In this document: positions 54,694-63,113 of the stretch, one piece after another
Position numbering within the stretch: position 1 is the stretch's first letter
Layout: each line of letters starts with the position of its first letter
Notes under the pieces: generated by a model
The model's database searches: none
What the model saw: the letters and a program-made list of their open reading frames with translations, nothing else
What the model was told of the DNA's origin: nothing
Position numbers and translations under genes: made by a program
DNA from: Saprospiraceae bacterium
GTDB lineage: Bacteria; Bacteroidota; Bacteroidia; Chitinophagales; Saprospiraceae
Reading direction: 5' to 3'
NCBI GenBank assembly: GCA_016716335.1
Contig: JADJWN010000003.1
Span: 248,001-312,000, forward strand
Length of the DNA: 64,000 nucleotides

Positions 54694-56496
54694 ATGAAAT
54701 CTTATTTTACCATTCTGCAGATTATATCAAGTTTATTTTTGATTAATTTTGCTTCATTATATGGACAGGGCTGCCCGCTCCAATCTGTTACTCTAAGTTC
54801 ACAGGTGGCAGTGGAGAACTTTGTAGTGCAGTTTCCTGATTGCCGTGAGATCGTATTTCCGTTTACCATTACAGGGGATGTGACAGACTTGCGGCCCTTG
54901 CTGCAGCTCCGCAGGGTCAACAGCAATCTCAATTTGCGGGATTTGCCGAATTTAGAATCTCTTAATGGGTTGGATTCCGTAAGCTTTATTACATCTTTGA
55001 ATATCCGTAATACAGGCAAACTCAGGAATCTTCGGGGGTTGGAACAGGTCAGGAATACTTTTATTTTAGAAATTGTGGGCAATCAAGTACTTGAGACAAC
55101 AGAAGGATTAAATCTGGACAGATTGCCTAATAATGTGACAGTACAAAATAATGCAAGTCTGATTTTGCTTACAGGGGTAAATTCGGGAGATAGCATATCA
55201 TCACTGTCAATTATAAATAATCCATTATTAAAACATGTGACTATATGGGATTCGCTCAAGGTGGTTAGAAACAATTTGGTTATAGATGGGAATTTTGCTT
55301 TAAGGGAAATGAATGGTTTGAATAGGCTAGAGCATGTCGCTGGTGCGTTCAGAATTGAGAAAATTGATTCAATAGAATACTTGCCTGATTTTGATAATCT
55401 TGAATATGTCGGAAAAGAATTGCTTATATTAGGTAGGACTAACAGTACCTCTTATAATATAGCAATCACCAAAAATATTCCTAAATTCAAAAAATTAAAA
55501 ACCATAGGAGCTGCTATGAATTTCAGATTTTTGGGAAAACTTGATTCTTTACAGGATGGGATACTTAATGAATTAGAAAGTACAAATGAGATTAGGATAA
55601 CTTCTGTTAGCAGTATTATTTTTTCAGGATTTCATAAGCTTAAAAATTGTGGCACTCTGGAAATTTCAGCTTGTGATTTCAGCGAAATTTCAGGTTTTGA
55701 TCAAATAGAAGAATTACAATCTTTAAACATTGATAGAATTTATGAATTAAAAAAATTTGGGGCATTTAAAAATCTGAGAAGAGTCAATGGTAAGGTAAAT
55801 CTCTATGCCAGTAATGTATATCTGGAAAGTTTTGAAGGATTGGCAAATCTTGAATACGTAGGCGGCGACCTGCAATGTATATCCAATCGCAGACTTCGGA
55901 ACATCGGAACTAAAAACCTAAAATATGTTGGTGGGCAACTTCATATTTCTGATGCAGACCAGATGAAAAGCCTGGACGATCTGTCCAATCTTGAATACAT
56001 AGGAAAAGAAGTGTATATAAGTCTAAATGATTCACTTGCTGATGTCAGGGGTTTGGAAAGGGTTGATTATAAAAATGTTACAAAATTGACTTTCAGGTAC
56101 AATAACTTTACAAAATCATGTGTAAACAATTTTTTTTGTGACTTCCTTGAAAACAAGCCCGAAGAGATGTCAGATATCAGAAGCAATGGTGCAGGCTGCA
56201 GCAGCCGTGAGGAAGTGCTGGAGCAATGCCGGCTTGTCAGTACCACGGATATAGGAGAGGAGAGCGTACTGACCCTTAGTCCCAATCCGGCAGTTTCAGA
56301 AATATATCTGCGAAATACCGGCCCGCAGCAGATACAGGCCATAGTACTGTATGATCTGTCAGGGAGGCAGGTTCTTTATCAGAAGGCAGAAGGAGACAGA
56401 ATTGATGTGAGCAGGTTGGGCAGTGGAGTATATCAGGCTGTTATTCACCTGGCAGATGGACAGAGACAAACAAAACGATTGGTTAAAATGCAATGA
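54694..56496 (+). CDS. Receptor-L/LRR-like secreted protein with T9SS sorting domain, module 1
   Basis: From ATG 54694 the 600-aa protein has a signal peptide (MKSYFTILQIISSLFLINFA). About 20 leucine-rich, receptor-L-like beta-helix repeats follow, of the type L-x-GL-x-x-L-x-x-(V/I)-x-G-x-L-x-I. A disulphide-type cap (SCVNNFFCDFL, GAGCSSREEVLEQC) comes next, then a type A T9SS C-terminal domain (LTLSPNPAVSEIYLRN to RLVKMQ). The T9SS would carry it to the cell surface. Residues about 200-360 differ strongly from modules 2 and 3, while both ends are nearly identical. Its job is probably recognition or adhesion; this is inference. Confidence 0.85.
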   Translation: MKSYFTILQIISSLFLINFASLYGQGCPLQSVTLSSQVAVENFVVQFPDCREIVFPFTITGDVTDLRPLLQLRRVNSNLNLRDLPNLESLNGLDSVSFITSLNIRNTGKLRNLRGLEQVRNTFILEIVGNQVLETTEGLNLDRLPNNVTVQNNASLILLTGVNSGDSISSLSIINNPLLKHVTIWDSLKVVRNNLVIDGNFALREMNGLNRLEHVAGAFRIEKIDSIEYLPDFDNLEYVGKELLILGRTNSTSYNIAITKNIPKFKKLKTIGAAMNFRFLGKLDSLQDGILNELESTNEIRITSVSSIIFSGFHKLKNCGTLEISACDFSEISGFDQIEELQSLNIDRIYELKKFGAFKNLRRVNGKVNLYASNVYLESFEGLANLEYVGGDLQCISNRRLRNIGTKNLKYVGGQLHISDADQMKSLDDLSNLEYIGKEVYISLNDSLADVRGLERVDYKNVTKLTFRYNNFTKSCVNNFFCDFLENKPEEMSDIRSNGAGCSSREEVLEQCRLVSTTDIGEESVLTLSPNPAVSEIYLRNTGPQQIQAIVLYDLSGRQVLYQKAEGDRIDVSRLGSGVYQAVIHLADGQRQTKRLVKMQ

Positions 56497-56843
56497 GGTT
56501 CATGATACAGCGTGCCTGTTGATAGAAATGGCTTATAGAAAAAGTATGATGGTAGGTACTTAATTTATTACTAATGTGGAAAAAATAAAATATTCCAGTC
56601 TTACTTACCGGATAACTTTTGGCGACCTGCGTTCAAAGCAGACCGTGAAGTGAATACTTAGCATGCAGAAAAGTGTTTATTTATGGCTGCATAGTCAAGG
56701 TTCGGCAGCATTTAATGTTAAAGTATGAGGAAATCTGGAGACATGTTGTGGATTGACTGATATTATGGATTGAATCTGTGTGAATTCAGGACATTTTATC
56801 CAAAAATTAATGGGGAAAATTATAGAATTAAAATCATTTATAC

Positions 56844-56851
56844 TATATTTG
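56844..56851 (+). promoter_or_regulatory. Candidate -7 box, module 2
   Basis: TATATTTG is an exact TAnnTTTG match at the same place as in modules 1 and 3, 53 bp before the microsatellite. Confidence 0.5.
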
Positions 56852-56903
56852 TCTATCGCATAAAGTAAAGTATGCAGCTCTATGAATCAGATAAAGGGAT
56901 AAT

Positions 56904-56966
56904 TTACATTACATTACATTACATTACATTACATTACATTACATTACATTACAGTACAGTACAGTA
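56904..56966 (+). repeat. Pentanucleotide microsatellite, module 2 (12 units)
   Basis: Ten TTACA units (56904-56953) and two GTACA units (56954-56963) are followed by a partial GTAC. It is the longest of the three tracts and lies in the leader. Confidence 0.95.
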
Positions 56967-57054
56967 CCGGAAGCTATCTGATGATCCTCCCTGATTTACA
57001 GAATAATGGTGTTTGGATAAGAAATATTATTTTGTAAATCGAAAAAATTATATC

Positions 57055-57768
57055 ATGAAAAATCTTTTATTTTTTGTATTTTTAAATGTTATTCTGACTA
57101 ATGTCAATCTCAAAGCTCAATGCGGCTTTAAAAATATTGAGATTGATTCCTGTTGTATTACAGTAGAAGTATTGGAAAATGAATATCCCAGGTGGTCGGT
57201 AAAGATTGACACACTGACTACCATCTGGAGCATGGATCTGGACAGCAACAGGTTTACCTATTGTTTTGACACTAAGGATAGTTTTGAATTGGAGTTGATA
57301 TATTATAATGAATTCGGATTTCCGGGATGCGGAGCTTCACAATGGGTGAATATTGATGAGATTTGTGTCATTGATACTCCGTGCATTCAGTATCTGTGTT
57401 GGGAGATGTTGGGAGGATGTTGTGAACTGGATACAATTAAAGCATTTGAAATAGAAGTGAATGGTGTGCCAATAACAATTCCGATAGGACCGCAATATGT
57501 AGCAGGAGCCTATAATTGGCTTGCGAGTACTATGGTGTCTATTTTAGAGAGTTATAGTTATGGAGGAATATTAGAATCTGAATCAGAATTTACGGATCCT
57601 TGTTTGAAAGGAGATTTAACACCAATTCCAGGGTTCTATTTCTACAATTCATCGGTTAGAATCAATGCAATCAGTGGTGTAGTAAATTGTGCCGGTCCTG
57701 GAGATCCACCGGAGTGGAAAGATACCAAAGTTAATTTCCAGCAGTTTCCTGAAGGATGTTTTGAATAG
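57055..57768 (+). CDS. Cysteine-rich secreted protein, module 2
   Basis: The ATG at 57055 gives a 237-aa precursor with signal peptide MKNLLFFVFLNVILTNVNLKAQ. It is nearly identical to the module 1 protein over about 165 residues, then differs in a short patch (SYGGILESESEFTDPCLKGDLTP region, about 57545-57640), and matches again to the end. All 13 mature cysteines are kept. There is no T9SS domain and no recognised family. The same 5-nt repeat leader precedes it, and the LRR-like gene starts 67 bp after its stop. Confidence 0.8.
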   Translation: MKNLLFFVFLNVILTNVNLKAQCGFKNIEIDSCCITVEVLENEYPRWSVKIDTLTTIWSMDLDSNRFTYCFDTKDSFELELIYYNEFGFPGCGASQWVNIDEICVIDTPCIQYLCWEMLGGCCELDTIKAFEIEVNGVPITIPIGPQYVAGAYNWLASTMVSILESYSYGGILESESEFTDPCLKGDLTPIPGFYFYNSSVRINAISGVVNCAGPGDPPEWKDTKVNFQQFPEGCFE

Positions 57769-57780
57769 CTTTTTCTTAAC

Positions 57781-57819
57781 AATTGGTGAATACATTTAAT
57801 ATATATATATTCACCAATT
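57781..57819 (+). repeat. Hairpin between the two genes, module 2
   Basis: AATTGGTGAATA pairs with TATTCACCAATT (12 bp). The loop is AT-rich (CATTTAATATATATA) and two bases longer than in the other modules, so the stem is three pairs shorter. It ends 16 bp before the LRR gene ATG. Confidence 0.82.
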
Positions 57820-57835
57820 ACAAAACACAATTAAT

Positions 57836-59638
57836 ATGAAATCTTATTTTACCATTCTGCAGATTATATCAAGTTTATTTTTGATTAATTTTGCTTCATT
57901 ATATGGACAGGGCTGCCCGCTCCAATCTGTTACTCTCAGTTCACAGGTGGCAGTGGAGAACTTTGTAGTGCAGTATCCTGATTGCCGTGAGATCGTATTT
58001 CCGCTTACTATAACGGGGGATGTGAAAGACTTGCGGCCCTTGCTGCAGCTGAAGAAAATTAATAGTAACCTTAATCTCCGCGACCTGCCCAATCTTGAAA
58101 CTTTGCATGGGTTGGATTCCGTAATATTTATTTCATCTCTCAATATCCGTAATACAGGCAAACTCAGGAATCTTCGGGGGTTGGAACAGGTCAGGAATAC
58201 TTTTATTTTAGAAATTGTTGGCAATCAAGTACTTGAGACAACAGAAGGATTAAATCTGGACAGATTGCCTAATAATGTGACAGTACAAAATAATGCAAGT
58301 CTGATTTTGCTTACAGGGGTAAATTCGGGAGATAGCATATCATCACTGTCAATTATAAATAATCCATTATTAAAACATGTGACTATATGGGATTCGCTTA
58401 AGGTGGTTAAAAACAATTTGGTTATAGATGGGAATTTTGCACTTTGGGAGATAGATGGATTGAATAGGCTAAAATATGTTGGGGGAGATTTTAAAATTGA
58501 AAAAATTGACTCTATGGAATTTTTGCCTGAATTTGACAGTCTGCATTATGTAGGTAAGGATTTGTTTTTATTAGGAATAACTAACAGTGCAACTGTTCAA
58601 ATAGCCAAAACAAAAAACTTACCTAAGTTTCCATTATTAGCTTCAATAGGAAATACTTTAAGAATTGCTAATTTCGGATCTATAGAATTTTCACCATCAA
58701 ATATTTTAGATTCTTTAAAATCATGTAGAAATATCATGATATCTGTAGTACCCTGTGACACTTTCCATGGCTTTAATTCATTACTTACTTGCGAAACTGT
58801 TTCATTTGGTATTAATAATACAAGTGTAATTTCAGGATTTAATTCATTGACTGAACTTAAATCATTAAATATCGATAGAAATTATGAGCTTAGAAAGTTT
58901 ACAGGTTTTAAAAATCTGAGAAGAGTCACTGGTAAGGTATATCTGTATGCCAGTAATGTATATCTGGAAAGTTTTGAAGGATTGGCAAATCTTGAATACG
59001 TAGGCGGTGACCTGGAATGTATATCCAATCGCAGACTTCGGAACATCGGAACTAAAAACCTTAAATATGTTGGTGGTCAACTTTATATTTCTGATGCAGA
59101 CCAGATGAAAAGCCTGGACGATCTGTCCAATCTTGAATACATAGGAAAAGAAGTGTATATAAGTCTAAATGATTCACTTGCTGATGTCAGGGGTTTGGAC
59201 AGGGTTGATTATAAAAATGTTACAAAATTGACTTTCAGGTACAATAACTTTACAAAATCATGTGTAAACAATTTTTTTTGCGACTTCCTTGAAAACAAGC
59301 CCGAAGAGATGTCAGATATCAGAAGCAATGGTGCAGGGTGCAGCAGCCGTGAGGAAGTGCTGGAGCAATGCCGGCTTGTCAGTACCACGGATATAGGAGA
59401 GGAGAGCGTACTGACCCTTAGTCCCAATCCGGCAGCATCAGAAATATATCTGCGAAATACCGGCCCGCAGCAGATACAGGCCATAGTACTGTATGATCTG
59501 TCAGGGAGGCAGGTACTTTATCAGAAAGCAGAAGGAGACAGAATTGATGTGAGCAGGTTGGGCAGTGGAGTATATCAGGCTGTTATTCACCTGGCAGATG
59601 GACAGAGACAAACAAAACGATTGGTTAAAATGCAATGA
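57836..59638 (+). CDS. Receptor-L/LRR-like secreted protein with T9SS sorting domain, module 2
   Basis: The 600-aa product matches the module 1 LRR-like protein in length, signal peptide, C-terminal cap and T9SS domain. The first 200 residues are close to module 1, including an identical NTFILEIVGNQVLETTEGL block. The segment at about 58440-58905 is strongly diverged: for example VGKDLFLLGITNSATVQIAK replaces VGKELLILGRTNSTSYNIAI. From 58917 to the end it is again nearly identical. This mosaic suggests recombination or strong diversifying selection in the centre only. Confidence 0.85.
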   Translation: MKSYFTILQIISSLFLINFASLYGQGCPLQSVTLSSQVAVENFVVQYPDCREIVFPLTITGDVKDLRPLLQLKKINSNLNLRDLPNLETLHGLDSVIFISSLNIRNTGKLRNLRGLEQVRNTFILEIVGNQVLETTEGLNLDRLPNNVTVQNNASLILLTGVNSGDSISSLSIINNPLLKHVTIWDSLKVVKNNLVIDGNFALWEIDGLNRLKYVGGDFKIEKIDSMEFLPEFDSLHYVGKDLFLLGITNSATVQIAKTKNLPKFPLLASIGNTLRIANFGSIEFSPSNILDSLKSCRNIMISVVPCDTFHGFNSLLTCETVSFGINNTSVISGFNSLTELKSLNIDRNYELRKFTGFKNLRRVTGKVYLYASNVYLESFEGLANLEYVGGDLECISNRRLRNIGTKNLKYVGGQLYISDADQMKSLDDLSNLEYIGKEVYISLNDSLADVRGLDRVDYKNVTKLTFRYNNFTKSCVNNFFCDFLENKPEEMSDIRSNGAGCSSREEVLEQCRLVSTTDIGEESVLTLSPNPAASEIYLRNTGPQQIQAIVLYDLSGRQVLYQKAEGDRIDVSRLGSGVYQAVIHLADGQRQTKRLVKMQ

Positions 59639-59985
59639 GGTTCATGATACAGCGTGCCTGTTGATACAAATGGCTTATCGAAAAAGTATGATGGTAGGTA
59701 CTTAATTTATTACTAATGTGGAAAAAATAAAATATTCCAGTCTTACTTACCGGATAACTTTTGGCGACCTGCGTTCAAAGCAGACCGTGAAGTGAATACT
59801 TAGCATGCAGAAAAGTGTTTATTTATGGCTGCATAGTCAAGGTTCGGCAGCATTTAATGTTAAAGTATGAGGAAATCTGGAGACATGTTGTGGATTGACT
59901 GATATTATGGATTGAATCTGTGTGAATTCAGGACATTTTATCCAAAAAATTAATGGGAAAATTATAGAATTAAAATCATTTATAC

Positions 59986-59993
59986 TATATTTG
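59986..59993 (+). promoter_or_regulatory. Candidate -7 box, module 3
   Basis: TATATTTG matches TAnnTTTG, identical in sequence and placement to module 2. Confidence 0.5.
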
Positions 59994-60045
59994 TCTATCG
60001 CATAAAGTAAAGTATGCAGCTCTATGAATCAGATAAAGGGATAAT

Positions 60046-60083
60046 TTACATTACATTACATTACATTACAGTACAGTACAGTA
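60046..60083 (+). repeat. Pentanucleotide microsatellite, module 3 (7 units)
   Basis: Five TTACA units (60046-60070) and two GTACA units (60071-60080) are followed by a partial GTA. The two-part structure is the same as in module 2, with half as many TTACA units. Confidence 0.95.
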
Positions 60084-60171
60084 CCGGAAGCTATCTGATG
60101 ATCCTCCCTGATTTACAGAATAATGGTGTTTGGATAAGAAATATTATTTTGTAAATCGAAAAAATTATATC

Positions 60172-60885
60172 ATGAAAAATCTTTTATTTTTTGTATTTTT
60201 AAATGTTATTCTGAGTAATGTCAATCTCAAAGCTCAATGCGGGTTTAAAAATGTTGAGATTGATTCGTGTTGTATTACAGTAGAAGTATTGGAGAATGAA
60301 TATTCCAGGTGGTCGGTAAAGATTGACACACTAGCTACCATCTGGAGTACGGATTTGGACAGCAACAGGTTTAACTATTGTTTTGACACTAAGGATAGTT
60401 TTGAATTGGAGTTGATATATTATAATGAATTCGGACTGCCGGGATGCGGAGCTTCACAATGGGTGAATATTGATGAGATTTGTGTCATTGATACTCCGTG
60501 CATTCAGTATCTGTGTTGGGAGATGTTGGGAGGATGTTGTGAACTGGATACAATTAAAGCATTTGAAATAGAAGTGAATGGTGTGCCAATAACAATTCCG
60601 ATAGGACCGCAATATGTAGCAGGAGCCTATAATTGGCTTGCGAGTACAATGATATCCATACTGGAAAGTTATAATTATGGGGGATATATGCAGGAAGAAT
60701 CTGAATTTACTGAAGCATGTACAAAAGGTAATCAAACCATAATTCCAGGGTTCTATTTCTACAATTCATCGGTTAGAATCAATGCAATCAGCGGTGTAGT
60801 AAATTGTGTCGGTCCTGGAGATCCACCGGAGTGGAAAGATACCAAAGTTAATTTCCTGCAGTTTCCTGAAGGATGTTTTGAATAG
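60172..60885 (+). CDS. Cysteine-rich secreted protein, module 3
   Basis: The ATG at 60172 gives a 237-aa precursor. It is the most diverged of the three small proteins, but changes are few: scattered substitutions in the N-terminal half and a changed patch NYGGYMQEESEFTEACTKGN at about 60655-60750. All 13 mature cysteines are kept, as are the CWEMLGGCCELD and VNGVPITIPIGPQYV segments. It has no T9SS domain. A hairpin (60898-60934) separates it from the LRR-like gene. Confidence 0.8.
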   Translation: MKNLLFFVFLNVILSNVNLKAQCGFKNVEIDSCCITVEVLENEYSRWSVKIDTLATIWSTDLDSNRFNYCFDTKDSFELELIYYNEFGLPGCGASQWVNIDEICVIDTPCIQYLCWEMLGGCCELDTIKAFEIEVNGVPITIPIGPQYVAGAYNWLASTMISILESYNYGGYMQEESEFTEACTKGNQTIIPGFYFYNSSVRINAISGVVNCVGPGDPPEWKDTKVNFLQFPEGCFE

Positions 60886-60897
60886 CTTTTTCTTAAC

Positions 60898-60934
60898 AAT
60901 TGGTGAATACATTTAATATATGTATTCACCAATT
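60898..60934 (+). repeat. 15-bp perfect hairpin between the two genes, module 3
   Basis: The arms AATTGGTGAATACAT and ATGTATTCACCAATT are as in module 1, with loop TTAATAT. It ends 16 bp before the ATG at 60951. Confidence 0.88.
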
Positions 60935-60950
60935 ACATAACACAATCAAT

Positions 60951-62755
60951 ATGAAATCTTATTTTACCATTCTGCAGATTATATCAAGTTTATTTTTGAT
61001 TAATTTTGCTTCATTATATGGACAGGGCTGCCCGCTTCAATCTGTTACTCTCAGTTCACAGGCAGCGGTGGAGAATTTTGTAGTGCAGTATCCAGATTGT
61101 CGGGAGATCGTATTTCCGCTTACCATTACAGGGGATGTGACAGACTTGCGGCCCTTGCGCAGCTCCGCAGGATCAACAGCAATCTCAATTTGCGGGATTT
61201 GACTCAGTTGGAGTCACTCTATGGGCTGGATTCGGTATCCTTTATATCCTCGCTCAATATACGCAATACAGCCCGACTAAGGTCACTACATGGACTGGAG
61301 AAAGTAAAAAATACATTTTTTTTAGATATAATAGGTAATCAGGCCTTAGAGACTACGGAAGGATTAAATCTGGATAGACTGCCGAATCAAGTGGTTATTC
61401 AGAATAATAATTCATTAAGAATTCTTACCGGAGTGAATAATGCAGATTCTGTAACTACACTCACTATTACCAACAATGTCAAACTCCAACGTATCGACAT
61501 CTGGGATTCATTGAAAATAATCAGGGGTAACTTATTGATTGATGGTAATTCAGGTCTTAAAGAGATCAATGGTCTCAATAGATTAAAAAGAGTGAATGGT
61601 TCATTTAGTATAGAAAATGTGGACTCTATTGAATACTTACCCAATTTCGATAGTCTTGAATTTATAGGCAAATTTCTCAGACTAACTGGGTTCAGAGATT
61701 CTAATGGCAACTTCAGAAATTTTAATACTAAAAATCTACCCCTTTTTGGAAATTTAAAAATTGTAAATAACAACATATTAATACAAGGTTTTATTTCTGC
61801 TGAAATGCCGCATTGGAATGGTTTTGAAAATTTAATAGAGGTAAATGATATTTATATTTATAATTCAAGAATATTAAACCTGTCAGGATTTAACGCTGTA
61901 TCGAGAATAAATACTCTCGCTTTAGTGCACTTATCTGATACAGATAACATTAGCGGGTTTTCAAAACTCACAGAATTGGGATCACTCTCGATCGATAGAA
62001 GTTATGAACTTAGAAATGTTACTGGTTTTCGTGTTCTGAGAAGAGTCAATGGTAAGGTATATCTGTATGCCAGTAATGTATATCTGGAAAGTTTTGAAGG
62101 ATTGGCAAATCTTGAATACGTAGGCGGTGACCTGGAATGTATATCCAATCGCAGACTTCGGAACATCGGAACTAAAAACCTTAAATATGTTGGTGGTCAA
62201 CTTTATATTTCTGATGCAGACCAGATGAAAAGCCTGGACGATCTGTCCAATCTTGAATACATAGGAAAAGAAGTGTATATAAGTCTAAATGATTCACTTG
62301 CTGATGTCAGGGGTTTGGACAGGGTTGATTATAAAAATGTTACAAAATTGACTTTCAGGTACAATAACTTTACAAAATCATGTGTAAACAATTTTTTTTG
62401 CGACTTTCTTGAAAACAAGCCCGAAGAGATGTCTGATATCAGAAACAATGGTGCAGGCTGCAGCAGCCGTGAGGAAGTGCTGGAGCAATGCCGGCTTGTC
62501 AGTACCACGGATATAGGAGAGGAGAGCGTACTGACCCTTAGTCCCAATCCGGCAGCATCAGAAATATATCTGCGAAATATCGGCCCGCAGCAGATACAGG
62601 CCATAGTACTGTATGATCTTTCAGGGAGGCAGGTACTTTATCAGAAGACAGAAGGAGACAGAATTGATGTGAGCAGACTGGCTGCCGGTGTTTATAAAGC
62701 ATTGATTATTTTGCCGGGTCAGGAATTTTCTGTCAGGAGAATCGTCAAACTTTAA
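60951..62755 (+). CDS. Receptor-L/LRR-like secreted protein, module 3 (one frameshift)
   Basis: ATG 60951 opens the same signal peptide as in modules 1 and 2. At about 61158 modules 1 and 2 read CCTTGCTGCAG and this copy reads CCTTGCGCAG, so one T is missing and the frame ends at 61202. In the other frame LRRINSNLNLRDL continues to 62755. Restoring one base gives about 601 aa. Unlike the other copies, divergence starts near 61160 and extends to about 62035. The last 25 residues also differ (LAAGVYKALIILPG ending IVKL). The base lost is not in a homopolymer, so a true mutation or a phase state is possible. Confidence 0.78.
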
Positions 62756-62857
62756 AGTACTGTATAAAACCATAGAGCCGATTTTCCAATCAGTCAGTTA
62801 TAGCTTATGTCTGTTATTCATGAGAGTTTGATATAGATTTTTTTTCTACCCATATTC

Positions 62858-63037
62858 CTACAGCGTGGCAAACTATGCCATTGGTGTAGCAGGATACGAT
62901 TTTGTGCTGGTACTAGACAGGTTTGCTTATTTTGGCAAACAGCGTGTCTCGCCAAAATCAGAGTTATTTTATCATTTTATCCACGGTTTGACTTCCGTGG
63001 TTATTTAGTCCGTTGAAAAATTTCCTACGGACTAAAT
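62858..63037. repeat. Cluster of four inverted repeats after the array
   Basis: The arms are: CTACA/TGTAG with nested TGGCA/TGCCA (62858-62889); TTTTGGC/GCCAAAA (62930-62957); CCACGG/CCGTGG (62981-63000); and ATTTAGTCCGT/ACGGACTAAAT (63003-63037, 11-bp stem, 13-nt loop). They lie in the 358-bp gene-free stretch 62756-63113 between the convergent LRR and monooxygenase genes. The last stem lacks a T-run. They may be terminators for one or both genes, or decayed palindromic mobile elements. Nothing else is seen in this stretch. Confidence 0.75.
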
Positions 63038-63113
63038 ATTACAACCCTATGGGTAAATAGCTGAATAATTAAAAATTAAAAATGAATTCATTGTTCATCG
63101 GATTCACGTCTGA

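Larger units (their letters stand above)
53599..56700 (+). repeat. Tandem module 1 of 3 (~3.1 kb direct repeat)
   Basis: The module begins TTCGGCAGCATTTAATG and repeats in direct orientation at 56701 and 59843 (periods 3102 and 3142 bp). Each copy holds a promoter-like -7 box, a microsatellite leader, a small cysteine-rich gene, a hairpin and an LRR-like gene. The difference in period comes mostly from microsatellite length and from small indels in the variable segments. Outside the variable segments the copies look nearly identical by eye. Confidence 0.95.
56497..57054 (+). other. Intergenic stretch between modules 1 and 2
   Basis: This 558-bp gap has no gene. It holds the module boundary at 56701 and the -7 box, leader and microsatellite of module 2. 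The 200 bp before the boundary (from 56497) are repeated almost unchanged at 59639-59842. No tRNA, transposase or other structure was seen. Confidence 0.85.
56701..59842 (+). repeat. Tandem module 2 of 3
   Basis: This is the second direct repeat. It has the same gene order and control elements as module 1. Its microsatellite is the longest of the three. Sequence outside the variable segments of both genes is almost identical to module 1, including the 3' flank. Confidence 0.95.
59639..60171 (+). other. Intergenic stretch between modules 2 and 3
   Basis: This 533-bp gap is a near copy of 56497-57054. It holds the module boundary at 59843 and the control region of module 3. No other gene or RNA was seen. 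Confidence 0.85.
59843..62645 (+). repeat. Tandem module 3 of 3 (3' end diverged)
   Basis: This is the third direct repeat. It carries all parts of the module, but homology ends at about 62645, inside the last 40 codons of the LRR gene. The intergenic tail found after modules 1 and 2 is therefore absent, and different sequence follows. Confidence 0.92.

Noticed and set aside
53803..60083. Phase variation by coding-frame switching at the pentanucleotide tracts
   Set aside because: The tracts lie upstream of the start codons. Neither gene's frame passes through them, so only leader or promoter effects are possible.
53599..62645. Composite transposon or integron
   Set aside because: There is no transposase, integrase, terminal inverted repeat or attC-like site. 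The array consists of simple direct repeats.
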